Positions 53,925 to 63,905 of a stretch of 64,000 nucleotides of DNA are shown one piece after another. The translations under genes and the position numbers were made by a program. The notes under the pieces were generated by a model. That model had not been told where the DNA came from. It searched no databases and saw only the letters and a list, made by a program, of their open reading frames with translations. The DNA is from Actinomycetes bacterium (GTDB lineage Bacteria > Actinomycetota > Acidimicrobiia > Acidimicrobiales > RAAP-2), in NCBI GenBank assembly GCA_021785695.1, contig JAJYEQ010000001.1, positions 97,331-161,330 of the forward strand. The letters run 5' to 3'. Position 1 is the first letter of the stretch, and each line of letters begins with the position of its first letter.

Positions 53925-56102
53925 ATGGAACGGCTGGGACGCCTGGGCGTGCGCCATCGCTGGTGGATGCTCACGGCCTGGGTGCTGACCATCGTCGTGG
54001 TCACCGCGCTGGCCCGGGCCACCGGCTCGTCGTACGCCAACTCCTTCACCCTGCCCGGGACCAACTCGTCCCACGCCCGCCAGCTGCTGAGCCGCGTCAC
54101 CTCGCAGCGCGGCGACACCGACGAGATCGTCTTCGCCACCCGGAGCGGCACCGTGGCCGGCCACCGCGCCGCCATCACCGCCATGCTCGACCGCGTGGCC
54201 GCCCTGCCCCAGGTGGCCAGCGTGACCTCGCCGTTCTGCCCGAGTGCCGCCCCGTGCCCCGGCGCCGCCCAGGTCAGCCGTGACGGCACCATCGCCTACG
54301 CCCTGGTGCACTTCGGCGCGCCCGGCTACCAGCTCACCAACCCCCAGATCCAGGCCGTCGAGCAGGTCGGGGCCACCGTGCGCTCGCCCTCCCTCGAGGT
54401 GCAGTTCGGGGGCAACGCCTTCGGCCAGCTCGACAGCCCGGTCTCGAGTCCCGGCGAGCTGATCGGGATCCTGGTGGCCGCGGTCATCTTGTTCGTGGCC
54501 TTCGGCTCGCTGCTGGCGATGCTCTTGCCCCTGGGGATCGCCCTGTTCGCCCTGGGGATCGCCTCGGGCGTGTCGGTGCTGCTCAGCCACGTGCTCACCA
54601 TCGCCCCCTTCGCCCCCATCCTCGGATCGCTGATCGGCCTCGGCGTGGGCATCGACTACGCCCTCTTCATCGTCACGCGCACCCGCCAGGGGCTCAAGCG
54701 CGGGCTCGGGGTCGAGGACGCCGTGGCCACCGCCATCAATACCGCCGGCCGCGCGGTGGTCTTCGCCGGGGCGACCGTGGCCATCGCCCTGCTCGGCATG
54801 CTGGTCCTGCGCCTGTCGTTCCTCAACGGCGTGGCGGTCTCGGCGACCACCACCGTCGCCATCACCATGCTGGCCTCGATCACCCTGCTGCCCGCGCTGC
54901 TGGGCTTCGTCGGGCCGCGCGTGCTCAGCCGGCGCGAGCGGCGCGCCCTGGCCGCCCAGGGTCCCGAGCCGGTCGTCGTCGCGGGCCCGTGGCAGCGCTG
55001 GGCCCACTTCGTCGCGCGCCACCCGGTCGTCCTGTCGAGTGCCGCCATCGTGGTGATCGCCGTGCTGGCGATCCCCTTCTTCTCCTTGCGCCTGGGCAGC
55101 TCGGACCAGGGGTCCAACCCGCCCTCGACCACGACGCGCCAGGCCTACGACCTGCTGGCGACGGGCTTCGGCCCGGGCTTCAACGGACCCCTGACGATCG
55201 TGGGCCACGTGCGCACCAGCGCCGACCGGGCCGCCATGGTCCACCTGGCCGCGGCGATCCCCCACGTGCCCGACGTCGCCTCGGTCAGCCCGGTCGTGCC
55301 GCTGGCCCACGGGTCCATCGACGTCATCTCGGTCATCCCGGCCTCGAGCCCCCAGTCGGCCGCCACCACGACCCTCATCGACACGCTGCGCCAGCACACC
55401 ATCCCGCGCGCCGCCTTCTCCAGCCACACCGCGATCTACGTCGGCGGCCTGACGGCGGTCTTCGACGACTTCGCGACGGTGCTGGGGTCCAAGCTGCCCC
55501 TCTTCGTGGGGGTCATCGTGCTGCTCGGCTGCCTGCTGCTGATGGTGGCCTTCCGCTCCGTCGTCGTGCCGCTGGTGGCCGCGGTGATGAACCTGCTCGC
55601 CGTGGGGGCCTCCTTCGGCGTGGTCGTCGCGGTCTTCCAGTGGGGCTGGGGCAGCCGCCTGCTCAACTCGGGCATCGGCCCCGTCGAGTCGTTCCTGCCC
55701 GTCATCATGGTGGCGATCCTCTTCGGGCTCTCGATGGACTACCAGGTCTTCCTGGTCTCGCGCATGCACGAGGAGTGGCTCAACACCAACGACAACGAGG
55801 AGGCCGTGGTGCGCGGCCAGGCCACGACGGGCCGGGTGATCACGGCGGCCGCCTTGATCATGATCTCGGTCTTCGTGTCCTTCGCCTTCGGCGGCCAGCG
55901 CATCATCGCCGAGTTCGGGGTGGGCCTGGGCGGCGCGGTGCTGCTGGACGCCTTCATCTTGCGCACCGTCCTGGTGCCGGCCCTGATGCACTTCCTGGGA
56001 CGGGCCAACTGGTACATGCCGGGCTGGCTCGAGCGGATCGTCCCCCACGTCGCCGTCGAGGCGACCGAGGCCGACCTCGCCTTCGACGGCGTGCCCGACT
56101 GA
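53925..56102 (+). CDS. MMPL/RND-family export pump
   Basis: 725 aa. One helix, an outside loop and five helices occur twice. GLGVGIDYALFIVTRTRQG and FGLSMDYQVFLVSRMHEEW are the two proton-relay segments. The sequence is nearer to MmpL/YdgH-type drug or lipid exporters than to SecD. The ATG at 53925 follows CAGGAG by 4 nt; upstream in-frame codons are rejected. It faces a TetR gene with one nucleotide between the stops; the regulator may control it. Confidence 0.92.
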   Translation: MERLGRLGVRHRWWMLTAWVLTIVVVTALARATGSSYANSFTLPGTNSSHARQLLSRVTSQRGDTDEIVFATRSGTVAGHRAAITAMLDRVAALPQVASVTSPFCPSAAPCPGAAQVSRDGTIAYALVHFGAPGYQLTNPQIQAVEQVGATVRSPSLEVQFGGNAFGQLDSPVSSPGELIGILVAAVILFVAFGSLLAMLLPLGIALFALGIASGVSVLLSHVLTIAPFAPILGSLIGLGVGIDYALFIVTRTRQGLKRGLGVEDAVATAINTAGRAVVFAGATVAIALLGMLVLRLSFLNGVAVSATTTVAITMLASITLLPALLGFVGPRVLSRRERRALAAQGPEPVVVAGPWQRWAHFVARHPVVLSSAAIVVIAVLAIPFFSLRLGSSDQGSNPPSTTTRQAYDLLATGFGPGFNGPLTIVGHVRTSADRAAMVHLAAAIPHVPDVASVSPVVPLAHGSIDVISVIPASSPQSAATTTLIDTLRQHTIPRAAFSSHTAIYVGGLTAVFDDFATVLGSKLPLFVGVIVLLGCLLLMVAFRSVVVPLVAAVMNLLAVGASFGVVVAVFQWGWGSRLLNSGIGPVESFLPVIMVAILFGLSMDYQVFLVSRMHEEWLNTNDNEEAVVRGQATTGRVITAAALIMISVFVSFAFGGQRIIAEFGVGLGGAVLLDAFILRTVLVPALMHFLGRANWYMPGWLERIVPHVAVEATEADLAFDGVPD

Positions 56103-56103
56103 C

Positions 56104-56715
56104 TCAGCGGACTGGGGCGCCCGAAATGAGCCCCCAGCACAGCTCGGCGACCCGCTCGGCCGTCACGCCGTCGTCGGACGCGTGGGGCAAGATGGCCAGC
56201 CCGACCGACGCGGCCCAGAAGACCGCCACCCCGGTCGCCGCGTGCGGGGCGCTCTCAACCCACCCGAGTTCCTGGGCCCGTTCCAGCAGGTCGACCCAGT
56301 TGCGGTACCGACTGTCGACGATGTCGCGGAACTCCTGGCGCGTGGCCGGGTCGGCCCAGATGTCGAGCAGGAGCCGCATCACCCCGACGTCCTCTTGGAA
56401 GTGGCCGGCCACCCAGGTGGCCGTGACGTCGCCCATGAGCTCGGCGCGAAAACGGTCGGCGTCGCCGGCGGCGACCGCCTCGGCCATGTGCGAGAAGTAG
56501 GCCGCCATCGGGCGCGTGAGCTCGAAGTAGGTGCGCAGCTGGGCCTGGGCGATCACCTGCTCGCGCGAGGCGAAGTGGTAGTAGATGGTCGGCACCCCGA
56601 CGTTGGCGCGCTTGGCCAGGGCGACGATGCGGAAGCCGGACGACCCAACATCGGCCAGCAGGGTCTGCGCCTCCTCGACAATGTGGTCGCGTGTCGCGTT
56701 GGCCGCAGCGTTCAT
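56104..56715 (-). CDS. TetR-family transcriptional regulator
   Basis: 203 aa. The N-terminal helix-turn-helix (about 8-55) is clear: IVEEAQTLLADVGSSGFRI, then LAKRANVGVPTIYYHFASREQVI. The C-terminal ligand domain is helical and not diagnostic. The ATG at 56715 has GGGAGG 6 nt upstream; an upstream frame to 56799 is non-conserved. The promoter region carries a GTGACG-N6-CGTCAC palindrome. Convergent with the MMPL pump. Confidence 0.92.
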   Translation of the reverse strand: MNAAANATRDHIVEEAQTLLADVGSSGFRIVALAKRANVGVPTIYYHFASREQVIAQAQLRTYFELTRPMAAYFSHMAEAVAAGDADRFRAELMGDVTATWVAGHFQEDVGVMRLLLDIWADPATRQEFRDIVDSRYRNWVDLLERAQELGWVESAPHAATGVAVFWAASVGLAILPHASDDGVTAERVAELCWGLISGAPVR

Positions 56716-56765
56716 GACCACCTCCCGCCGCCCGTTCGTTCCCTGGTCCTCGGGCAACTGGGAGA

Positions 56766-56771
56766 AACATA
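56766..56771 (-). promoter_or_regulatory. -10 box TATGTT of the TetR gene
   Basis: On the minus strand TATGTT lies 50 nt before the ATG. The palindrome at 56782-56799 begins 10 nt upstream and covers the spacer and -35 position. Confidence 0.45.
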
Positions 56772-56781
56772 GCCCGCCACT

Positions 56782-56799
56782 GTGACGGGTTCGCGTCAC
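56782..56799. promoter_or_regulatory. Palindrome GTGACG-N6-CGTCAC, candidate TetR operator
   Basis: Two exact 6-bp inverted arms are separated by GGTTCG. The site overlaps the -35/spacer of the TetR promoter, where a TetR dimer would block RNA polymerase. I did not find a matching copy before the MMPL pump gene. Confidence 0.5.
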
Positions 56800-56855
56800 G
56801 TCGGCGGCGCCCGCGACGTCGGAGGGCGCCGCCCGTCCGCGCCGGGTGCCCCAGA

Positions 56856-56893
56856 CGCCGGAGGCCGGGTCCCGTGGGACCCGGCCTCCGGCG
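56856..56893 (-). terminator. Very long palindromic hairpin after groEL
   Basis: CGCCGGAGGCCGGGTCCC pairs perfectly over 18 bp with the following GGGACCCGGCCTCCGGCG, with only 2 nt at the centre. It lies 16 nt past the groEL stop. There is no U tract. Confidence 0.85.
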
Positions 56894-56908
56894 CGTGGCG
56901 GCGAGTGC

Positions 56909-58839
<1,931 letters not shown>

Positions 58840-58859
58840 GGTGGGTGCCTCCTGTGCGT

Positions 58860-58886
58860 CTAGCACTCAATAGGGTCGACTGCCAA
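58860..58886 (-). promoter_or_regulatory. CIRCE operator of groES-groEL
   Basis: On the minus strand TTGGCAGTC-N9-GAGTGCTAG matches the HrcA operator TTAGCACTC-N9-GAGTGCTAA at 15 of 18 arm positions, with the exact 9-nt spacer. It lies just after the -10 box. HrcA is not encoded here. An extra half-site is at 58906-58914. Confidence 0.85.
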
Positions 58887-58914
58887 TCTAGCAGCCAGGG
58901 CGCCCGAGTGCCAA
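58885..58914 (-). promoter_or_regulatory. groES-groEL promoter
   Basis: On the minus strand TTGGCA (58914-58909) and TAGATT (58890-58885) are separated by 18 nt. The -35 box is part of TTGGCACTC, a perfect extra CIRCE half-site. Transcription starts near 58878, within the CIRCE. Confidence 0.65.
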
Positions 58915-58946
58915 CGGCGCCCCGGAGGGCTCCGGGTCGCCTTCGC

Positions 58947-58952
58947 TACTGT
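58947..58952 (+). promoter_or_regulatory. -10 box TACTGT of the MFS transporter gene
   Basis: TACTGT is followed by 6 nt (CGGGTG) and the second of two tandem GTGs, at 58959. This spacing supports 58959 as a leaderless start. Confidence 0.5.
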
Positions 58953-58958
58953 CGGGTG

Positions 58959-60167
58959 GTGCCGAGCGACGCCGGGGCCCTCAGCCCGAGCCAGCGCCGC
59001 GACATCGCCGTGCTGGTCGTGGTGCGGGGCATCTCCTTCGCGGGCGACGGCGTCGCCCTGGTGGCGCTGTTCTTGCGCGTCGCGCCCCGGGGCCACGCCT
59101 GGGCGGTAGCCGGCCTGGCGATCGCGGGATCGCTCCCCTTCGTGGTGCTGGCCCCGCTGGCCGGCCACGTCGTCGACCGCGTGCGGGCCCGCCCGCTCCT
59201 GATCGCCCTGGGGCTCGCCGAGGCCGTCGTCTGCGCCGGCCTGGCCGTCCTGACCGGCGTGGCGGCCGCCCTCGGGCTGCTCTTCGCACTGAACTGCCTG
59301 GTCGCCTTCTCGGTCCCGGGCTACACGACCCTGGCGGTGGCCATCGCCGGGCCCGGCAACGCGGCGCGCGCCCAGGGACCCCTCCAGGCGGCCCAGGGGC
59401 TGGCCATGGTCGTGGGCCCGATGCTCGGCGGCCTGCTGGTCGGCCTGGTCGGCCAGCGCTGGCCGCTCGGCCTGGACGCGGTGTCCTTCGCGCTGGCCGG
59501 GGCCGGCACGGCCCTCGTCGTCCACGACCGCCGTCCGGCGGCCCCGGCGAGCGGCGAGCACGGCTCGGCCTTCGCCGGCATCGCCCTGGTGGCGCGCGAC
59601 GCCCTGCTGCGCCCGCTGGCCGTGGACATCTTCGCGTTCCTGGCGACCCTCGGCATGGTCAACGTGGCCGAGGTCTTCTTCGTCACCCAGACCCTGCACG
59701 GCTCGCCCCTGGCCTACGGGGCCCTCGGCGCCTCCTTCGGGGCCGGCACGGTCGTCGGATCGCTCCAAGCGACGCGCCTCGGCCGCGACGAGCGGCGCCG
59801 GGTCGCGTGGCTGTGCGGGACCATCGTCGTGGTCGGCCTCCTGGTGGGCGCGGTGGCCCTGGTGCGCCACGTCGGGGAGATTTACCCGCTCATGGTGGCC
59901 GCGGGGGTCGCGGTGGGCATCGCCAACGTGATGGGCATCGCCCTGTTCTCGGGGCGGGCGGCCGAGCACCTCCACGGGCGCGTCTTCGCGGCCGTGGGCG
60001 CGATCACCACGGCGGCCGACGTCGGCGCGACGCTCGCCGGCGGCGCGCTGCTGTCGTTCCTGGCCCCGCGCACCGTCTACGCGCTGGGGGGCGTGCTGGC
60101 GACCACGGCGGCCCTCGTCTTTGGCGCCCTGGCCCTGCGGGCGGTCGCCCGCGACGCCAGCGTCTAG
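58959..60167 (+). CDS. MFS transporter
   Basis: 402 aa with about 12 helices. GRGISFAGDGVALVALF-type residues (VVRGISFAGDGVALVAL) open the first helix, and the loop DRVRARPLLI follows helix 2, as in the MFS_3/EntS-like exporter group. A central loop at about 190-210 (HDRRPAAPASGEHG) divides the two halves. Substrate unknown. The start is taken as GTG 58959; GTG 58956 is adjacent and in frame. The stop overlaps the pdxH stop by 4 nt, tail to tail. Confidence 0.87.
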   Translation: MPSDAGALSPSQRRDIAVLVVVRGISFAGDGVALVALFLRVAPRGHAWAVAGLAIAGSLPFVVLAPLAGHVVDRVRARPLLIALGLAEAVVCAGLAVLTGVAAALGLLFALNCLVAFSVPGYTTLAVAIAGPGNAARAQGPLQAAQGLAMVVGPMLGGLLVGLVGQRWPLGLDAVSFALAGAGTALVVHDRRPAAPASGEHGSAFAGIALVARDALLRPLAVDIFAFLATLGMVNVAEVFFVTQTLHGSPLAYGALGASFGAGTVVGSLQATRLGRDERRRVAWLCGTIVVVGLLVGAVALVRHVGEIYPLMVAAGVAVGIANVMGIALFSGRAAEHLHGRVFAAVGAITTAADVGATLAGGALLSFLAPRTVYALGGVLATTAALVFGALALRAVARDASV

Positions 60168-60769
60168 GGGTCGAGGCGCGCGAGCTGCCAGGAGGCGCCG
60201 GCGCGCTGGTAGACCACGCGGTCGTGGAGCCGGTCGGGGCGCTGCTGGAAGAACTCCACGCGCGCCGGCGTGAGCCGGTAGCCGCCCCAGTGCGGCGGGC
60301 GCGGGACGGCGCCGGCGGCGAAGCGCTCCTCCAGGCGGGCCACCCGCGCCTCGAGGTCGGCGCGCGCCGCCTGGACCTGGCTCTGGTGGCTGGCCCAGGC
60401 CCCGATCTGGTGGCCGCGGGGGCGCTGGGCGAAGTAGGCGTCCGACGCGCTCGCGGGCAGCGGGGCGACGGCCCCCTCGAAGCGCACCTGGCGGCCCCGG
60501 GGCTCGCAGTACCAGAGGATGGCCGCGTGGGGGTTGGCGGCCAACTCGAGGCCCTTGCGGCTCTCGTAGTTCGTGTACCACCCCACGCCCGCGGCGTCGA
60601 CCAGCCGCAGCAGCACCATGCGGACGCTCGGGTGACCCGCGGGCGTCGCGGTCACCAGGGCCACGGCCTCGCGGTCGGCCATCTCGCCGCCCTCGTCGAA
60701 CCACCGGGCGAACTGGGCCATCGGGTCGGCGGCGCAGTCGGCCAGATCGAGGGGCTCCCAGCGCGCCAT
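60164..60769 (-). CDS. pdxH: Pyridoxamine 5'-phosphate oxidase
   Basis: 201 aa, FMN-dependent. The start DPMAQFARWFDEG is typical. SVRMVLLRLVDAAGVGWYTNYESRKG (cited as VRMVLLR and YTNYESRKG) binds FMN, and ASHQSQV is in mid-protein. The C-terminal RLTPARVEFFQQRPDRLHDR and YQRAGASWQLARLDP are the family ends. It makes pyridoxal 5'-phosphate, the cofactor of the nearby alanine racemase. The ATG shares one base with the tsaD stop. Confidence 0.94.
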   Translation of the reverse strand: MARWEPLDLADCAADPMAQFARWFDEGGEMADREAVALVTATPAGHPSVRMVLLRLVDAAGVGWYTNYESRKGLELAANPHAAILWYCEPRGRQVRFEGAVAPLPASASDAYFAQRPRGHQIGAWASHQSQVQAARADLEARVARLEERFAAGAVPRPPHWGGYRLTPARVEFFQQRPDRLHDRVVYQRAGASWQLARLDP

Positions 60770-61764
60770 CACGCCCCGAGCGCCCAGGTGGGATCGGCGC
60801 CCACGTCGAGACCGGCTACGTCGCCCGCGGCCAGGTGCACCAGGCCGGCCGCCGCGATCATGGCGCCGTTGTCGGTGCAGTAGGCCGGGCTGGGCAGGTG
60901 GGCCGCGATCCCGTGCTCGGCGGCGATCGCCGCGGTGGCCGCGCGCAGGGCCCGGTTGGCCGCCACCCCGCCGGCCAGGGCCACCCCGGCCACGCGGTGG
61001 CGGGCCAGCGCCTGGACCATCTTGCGCGTCAGCTGCTCGATGAGCGCGCCCTGGAAGGCGGCGGCCACGTCGGCGGCCGCGACCGGGTGGCGCTCGCCGG
61101 CGCGCACCACGGCCGACTTGAGTCCCGAGAAGGAGAAGTCCAGCCCCTCCCCGGTCATCGAGACCGGCAGGGCCAGGGCCGACGGGTCCCCGCCCTCGGC
61201 CAGGCGGTCGATCGGCGGGCCGCCCGGATAGCCCAGCCCGAGCCAACGGGCCACCTTGTCGTAGGCCTCGCCGGCCGCGTCGTCGATCGTCTCGCCGAGC
61301 ACGCTGAAGCGCCCGGGCGCCTCGACCAGCACCAGCTGGGTGTGGCCCCCCGACACCAGCAGGGTCAGCAGCGGCCAGGCCAGGTCGGGCGACTCGAGCA
61401 GCGGTGCGTAGAGGTGCCCCTCCAGGTGGTTGACGGCCACCAGGGGCACGTCCCAGGCCAGGGCGTAGGCCTTGGCGGCGGCCAGGCCCACCAGCAGCGA
61501 GCCCACCAGGCCCGGTCCGGTGGTGACGGCGACCGCGTCGAGCCGGGGGGCCCGTACGTCGAGGCCGGCCTGAGCCAGCGCCGCCTGGACGGTCGGCCCG
61601 ATCGTCTCGACGTGGGCCCGGCCGGCGAGCTCGGGCACCACCCCGCCGAAGTCGCGGTGCAGGGCCATCGAGGACTCGACGACCGAGCTCTCCAGGTGCC
61701 AGCCGCTCGACAGCACCGCCGCGCCGGTCTCGTCGCAGCTCGTCTCGATGCCGAGCACCCTCAC
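60769..61764 (-). CDS. tsaD: tRNA N6-adenosine threonylcarbamoyltransferase
   Basis: 331 aa. [15 protein letters not shown] is the N-terminal ASKHA motif. [12 protein letters not shown] holds the two metal-binding His-region residues, and the conserved SGGHTQL and GGVAANRAL loops follow. It moves the threonylcarbamoyl group to A37 of ANN-decoding tRNAs, using TsaB and TsaE, all encoded here. The GTG at 61764 overlaps the rimI stop by 4 nt. A longer frame to 61812 is rejected because it precedes VRVLGIE with unrelated residues. Confidence 0.96.
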   Translation of the reverse strand: MRVLGIETSCDETGAAVLSSGWHLESSVVESSMALHRDFGGVVPELAGRAHVETIGPTVQAALAQAGLDVRAPRLDAVAVTTGPGLVGSLLVGLAAAKAYALAWDVPLVAVNHLEGHLYAPLLESPDLAWPLLTLLVSGGHTQLVLVEAPGRFSVLGETIDDAAGEAYDKVARWLGLGYPGGPPIDRLAEGGDPSALALPVSMTGEGLDFSFSGLKSAVVRAGERHPVAAADVAAAFQGALIEQLTRKMVQALARHRVAGVALAGGVAANRALRAATAAIAAEHGIAAHLPSPAYCTDNGAMIAAAGLVHLAAGDVAGLDVGADPTWALGA

Positions 61765-62240
61765 GGCGCCAGCGTAGGCCCGCCGGCCGGGGCCCCCGGC
61801 AGGTCGGCCCACAGGACCAGGGCGTCTTCCCCGGTGCGCTCGTAGTAGCGCCGGCGCACCCCGACGGGCGCGAAGCCGAAGCGGTGGTAGAGGCGCTGGG
61901 CGCGGGCGTTGGAGACGGCGACCTCCAAGGTGGCCCGCACCATCCGGCGCTCCGCGGCGTCGGCGAAGGCCTCGGTGAGCAGCGCCGTGGCCACGCCGCG
62001 GCCCTGGTGCTCGGGGGCGGTGCCCAGCGTGTTCACGTGCAGCTCGTCGAGCACGAACATGACCCCGAGGTAGCCCAGGACCACGCCCTCCTCGACGGCG
62101 ACGGTGTAGCGCCGCGTGGCCACGTTGCTCATCTCGTCGATCAGCATGCCCCGGGTCCAGGGCTCGGGGAACTGGGTCTCCTCGATGCGCAGGATCTCGG
62201 GCAGGTCGCGCCGCTCGGCCCGGCGGATCACCCAGGTCAC
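61761..62240 (-). CDS. rimI: Ribosomal protein S18-alanine N-acetyltransferase
   Basis: 159-aa GNAT acetyltransferase. WVIRRAERRDLPEILRIE is the opening strand and helix. The acetyl-CoA loop HQGRGVATALL matches the Q/RxxGxG/A signature, and LEVAVSNARAQRLYHRFGFAPVG is the C-terminal half (cited as VSNARAQRLYHRFGF). It modifies the N-terminus of S18. The GTG at 62240 overlaps the tsaB stop by 4 nt. Its place between tsaB and tsaD is the usual actinobacterial order. Confidence 0.92.
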   Translation of the reverse strand: MTWVIRRAERRDLPEILRIEETQFPEPWTRGMLIDEMSNVATRRYTVAVEEGVVLGYLGVMFVLDELHVNTLGTAPEHQGRGVATALLTEAFADAAERRMVRATLEVAVSNARAQRLYHRFGFAPVGVRRRYYERTGEDALVLWADLPGAPAGGPTLAP

Positions 62241-62902
62241 GGCCGCGATCGCGTGGCGAAGTTGGCGACCGCGTCGGCCTCGCGCACGTAGAGGGGGTGC
62301 ACCGGCGCCGGATCGCGCCGGGCCCCGAGGGCCATGGCCGTCTCGGGCGACGGCCACGCGATGCCCAGGCACGTGGCCCCGGGCACCGCGGCGAGGTCCC
62401 CGGCGTAGCGGATCGCCCCGTCGCCCACGAAGGTCACCGGCGCTGCCCCGGTCGCCCCGGCCACCAGGTCCCCCGGGCGCACGACGTGCGGCGCGTCGAG
62501 GGCCACGACCGCGTCGCCCAGCGCGAAGCGCTGGGCGAACAGCTCGCCGCGGCGTCCGTCGACGACCGCGACCACCGGGCCGCTCACCCCGCGGGCCGCC
62601 GCCTGGGTCGCGTAGACCTCCAGGGAGGTCACCCCGACCAGCTCGGCCCCGGTCGCCTCGGCCAGCGCCCGGGCCGTCGCCACCCCGACGCGCAGGCCGG
62701 TGAAGAGGCCGGGTCCGTAGTCCACGACGATGCGCGTGACGTCGCGCAGCATCGCCGGCCAGGCCGCCAGCAGGCCCTGGATGCCCGGGACCAGCACCTC
62801 GACGTGGCGTCGGTCCCGGGCCAGGAGCGACTCGACGCTGCGCTCGGAGTCCGCCAGCCCGGCGGCGCAGGCCGTCGTCGCGGTCTCGATGCCCAGGATC
62901 AC
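62237..62902 (-). CDS. tsaB: tRNA threonylcarbamoyladenosine biosynthesis protein TsaB
   Basis: 221 aa. VILGIETATTACAAGL is the ASKHA start. The motif VDYGPGLFTGLRVGVATARALA is characteristic (cited as YGPGLFTGLRVG). It forms the core of the t6A complex with TsaD but has no catalytic site itself. The GTG at 62902 overlaps the tsaE stop by 4 nt. Confidence 0.94.
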   Translation of the reverse strand: MILGIETATTACAAGLADSERSVESLLARDRRHVEVLVPGIQGLLAAWPAMLRDVTRIVVDYGPGLFTGLRVGVATARALAEATGAELVGVTSLEVYATQAAARGVSGPVVAVVDGRRGELFAQRFALGDAVVALDAPHVVRPGDLVAGATGAAPVTFVGDGAIRYAGDLAAVPGATCLGIAWPSPETAMALGARRDPAPVHPLYVREADAVANFATRSRP

Positions 62903-63363
62903 GCCGCCCACCCCCCGACCGGCGCGCGGCCCGGCGGGGCCACCAGGGCGAGCTCGCGGACCTCGTCGTCGTCGAGCGTGAAGCGCACCTCCCAGTGCTC
63001 GGGGCCCCACAGCGCCGCACCGCGCTCGCCCCACTCGATGAGGGCGAGCGCCGACTCCTCGACCAGCTCGCCCAGGGCCAGGTCGGCCACCTCGTCGAGG
63101 CTCTCGACCCGGTAGAGGTCGGCGTGGTACAGCGTGGCGATGCCGCGGTCGTTGGCGCACGCGTGGGGCCGCACCAGGGTGAAGGTCGGGCTGGTGACCC
63201 GCTCGCGCACGCCGAGCGCGGCGGCGACCCCGGTGGCAAAGACGGTCTTTCCCGCCCCCAGCGGTCCGGTCAGGACGACCACGTCACCGGGGGCCAGCCA
63301 CGCCGCGAGGGCCCGGCCGGCCGCGACCGTGTCGGCGGGGCGCACGCAGCGACGCGTGCTCAC
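62899..63363 (-). CDS. tsaE: tRNA threonylcarbamoyladenosine biosynthesis ATPase TsaE
   Basis: 154 aa. VVLTGPLGAGKTVFATGVA is the Walker A region. TSPTFTLVRPH and LYHADLYRVES are the following family motifs, and ALIEWGERG the next. It powers the t6A complex. The GTG at 63363 overlaps the uracil-DNA glycosylase stop by 4 nt. The C-terminus beyond residue 130 is variable. Confidence 0.94.
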   Translation of the reverse strand: MSTRRCVRPADTVAAGRALAAWLAPGDVVVLTGPLGAGKTVFATGVAAALGVRERVTSPTFTLVRPHACANDRGIATLYHADLYRVESLDEVADLALGELVEESALALIEWGERGAALWGPEHWEVRFTLDDDEVRELALVAPPGRAPVGGWAA

Positions 63364-63905
63364 GCCTCCTCCAGGAGCGCGCGCACCACCTGGAGGTCGG
63401 CCCGCATGACGTCGACGACCTCGGGATTGCGCAGGGCGGCCGCCGGGTGGTAGGTGGCCAGGCCCGACCCACGCCCGAGGTGGCGCGGCCGGCCGTGAAT
63501 GCGGCCCATGGGCAAGGTGGCGCCCAGCACCTCGCGCGCGGCCGTCAGGCCGACGGCCAGGGTGACGGGGGCCGCGCACTGGTCCCGCTGCTCGTCGAGC
63601 CACGCCCGGCACGCCGCCAGCTCGTCGGGGACCGGCGCCCGGTTGCCCGGGGGCCGGCACTTCAGGGTGTTGGTGACGTAGCACTCCTCGCGGCTCAGGC
63701 CGACCTCCTCGGCCAGCAGGCGGAAGAGCAGCTGGCCCGAGCGCCCCACGAAGGGCTGGCCCTGGAGGTCCTCGTCGCGCCCCGGGGCCTCCCCGATCAC
63801 CAGCAGCCGCGCGGCCAGCGAGCCCGAGCCCACGACGACCTGGGTGCGCGAGGACGCCAGGGGGCAGCGGGTGCAGGCGCGCACCAGGTCGGGATCGAAG
63901 CTCAC
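63360..63905 (-). CDS. Family 4 uracil-DNA glycosylase
   Basis: 181 aa with a [4Fe-4S] cluster. Cys11 and Cys14 (CTRCPL) and the pair C-x15-C in KCRPPGNRAP...AACRAW are the ligands. GEAPGRDEDLQGQPFVGRSG is the uracil-pocket motif and YVTNTLKCRPP the second. The C-terminal TYHPAAALRNP carries the Leu-loop His. It excises uracil from deaminated DNA. The GTG at 63905 overlaps the alr stop by 4 nt. A longer frame upstream belongs to alr. Confidence 0.93.
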   Translation of the reverse strand: MSFDPDLVRACTRCPLASSRTQVVVGSGSLAARLLVIGEAPGRDEDLQGQPFVGRSGQLLFRLLAEEVGLSREECYVTNTLKCRPPGNRAPVPDELAACRAWLDEQRDQCAAPVTLAVGLTAAREVLGATLPMGRIHGRPRHLGRGSGLATYHPAAALRNPEVVDVMRADLQVVRALLEEA

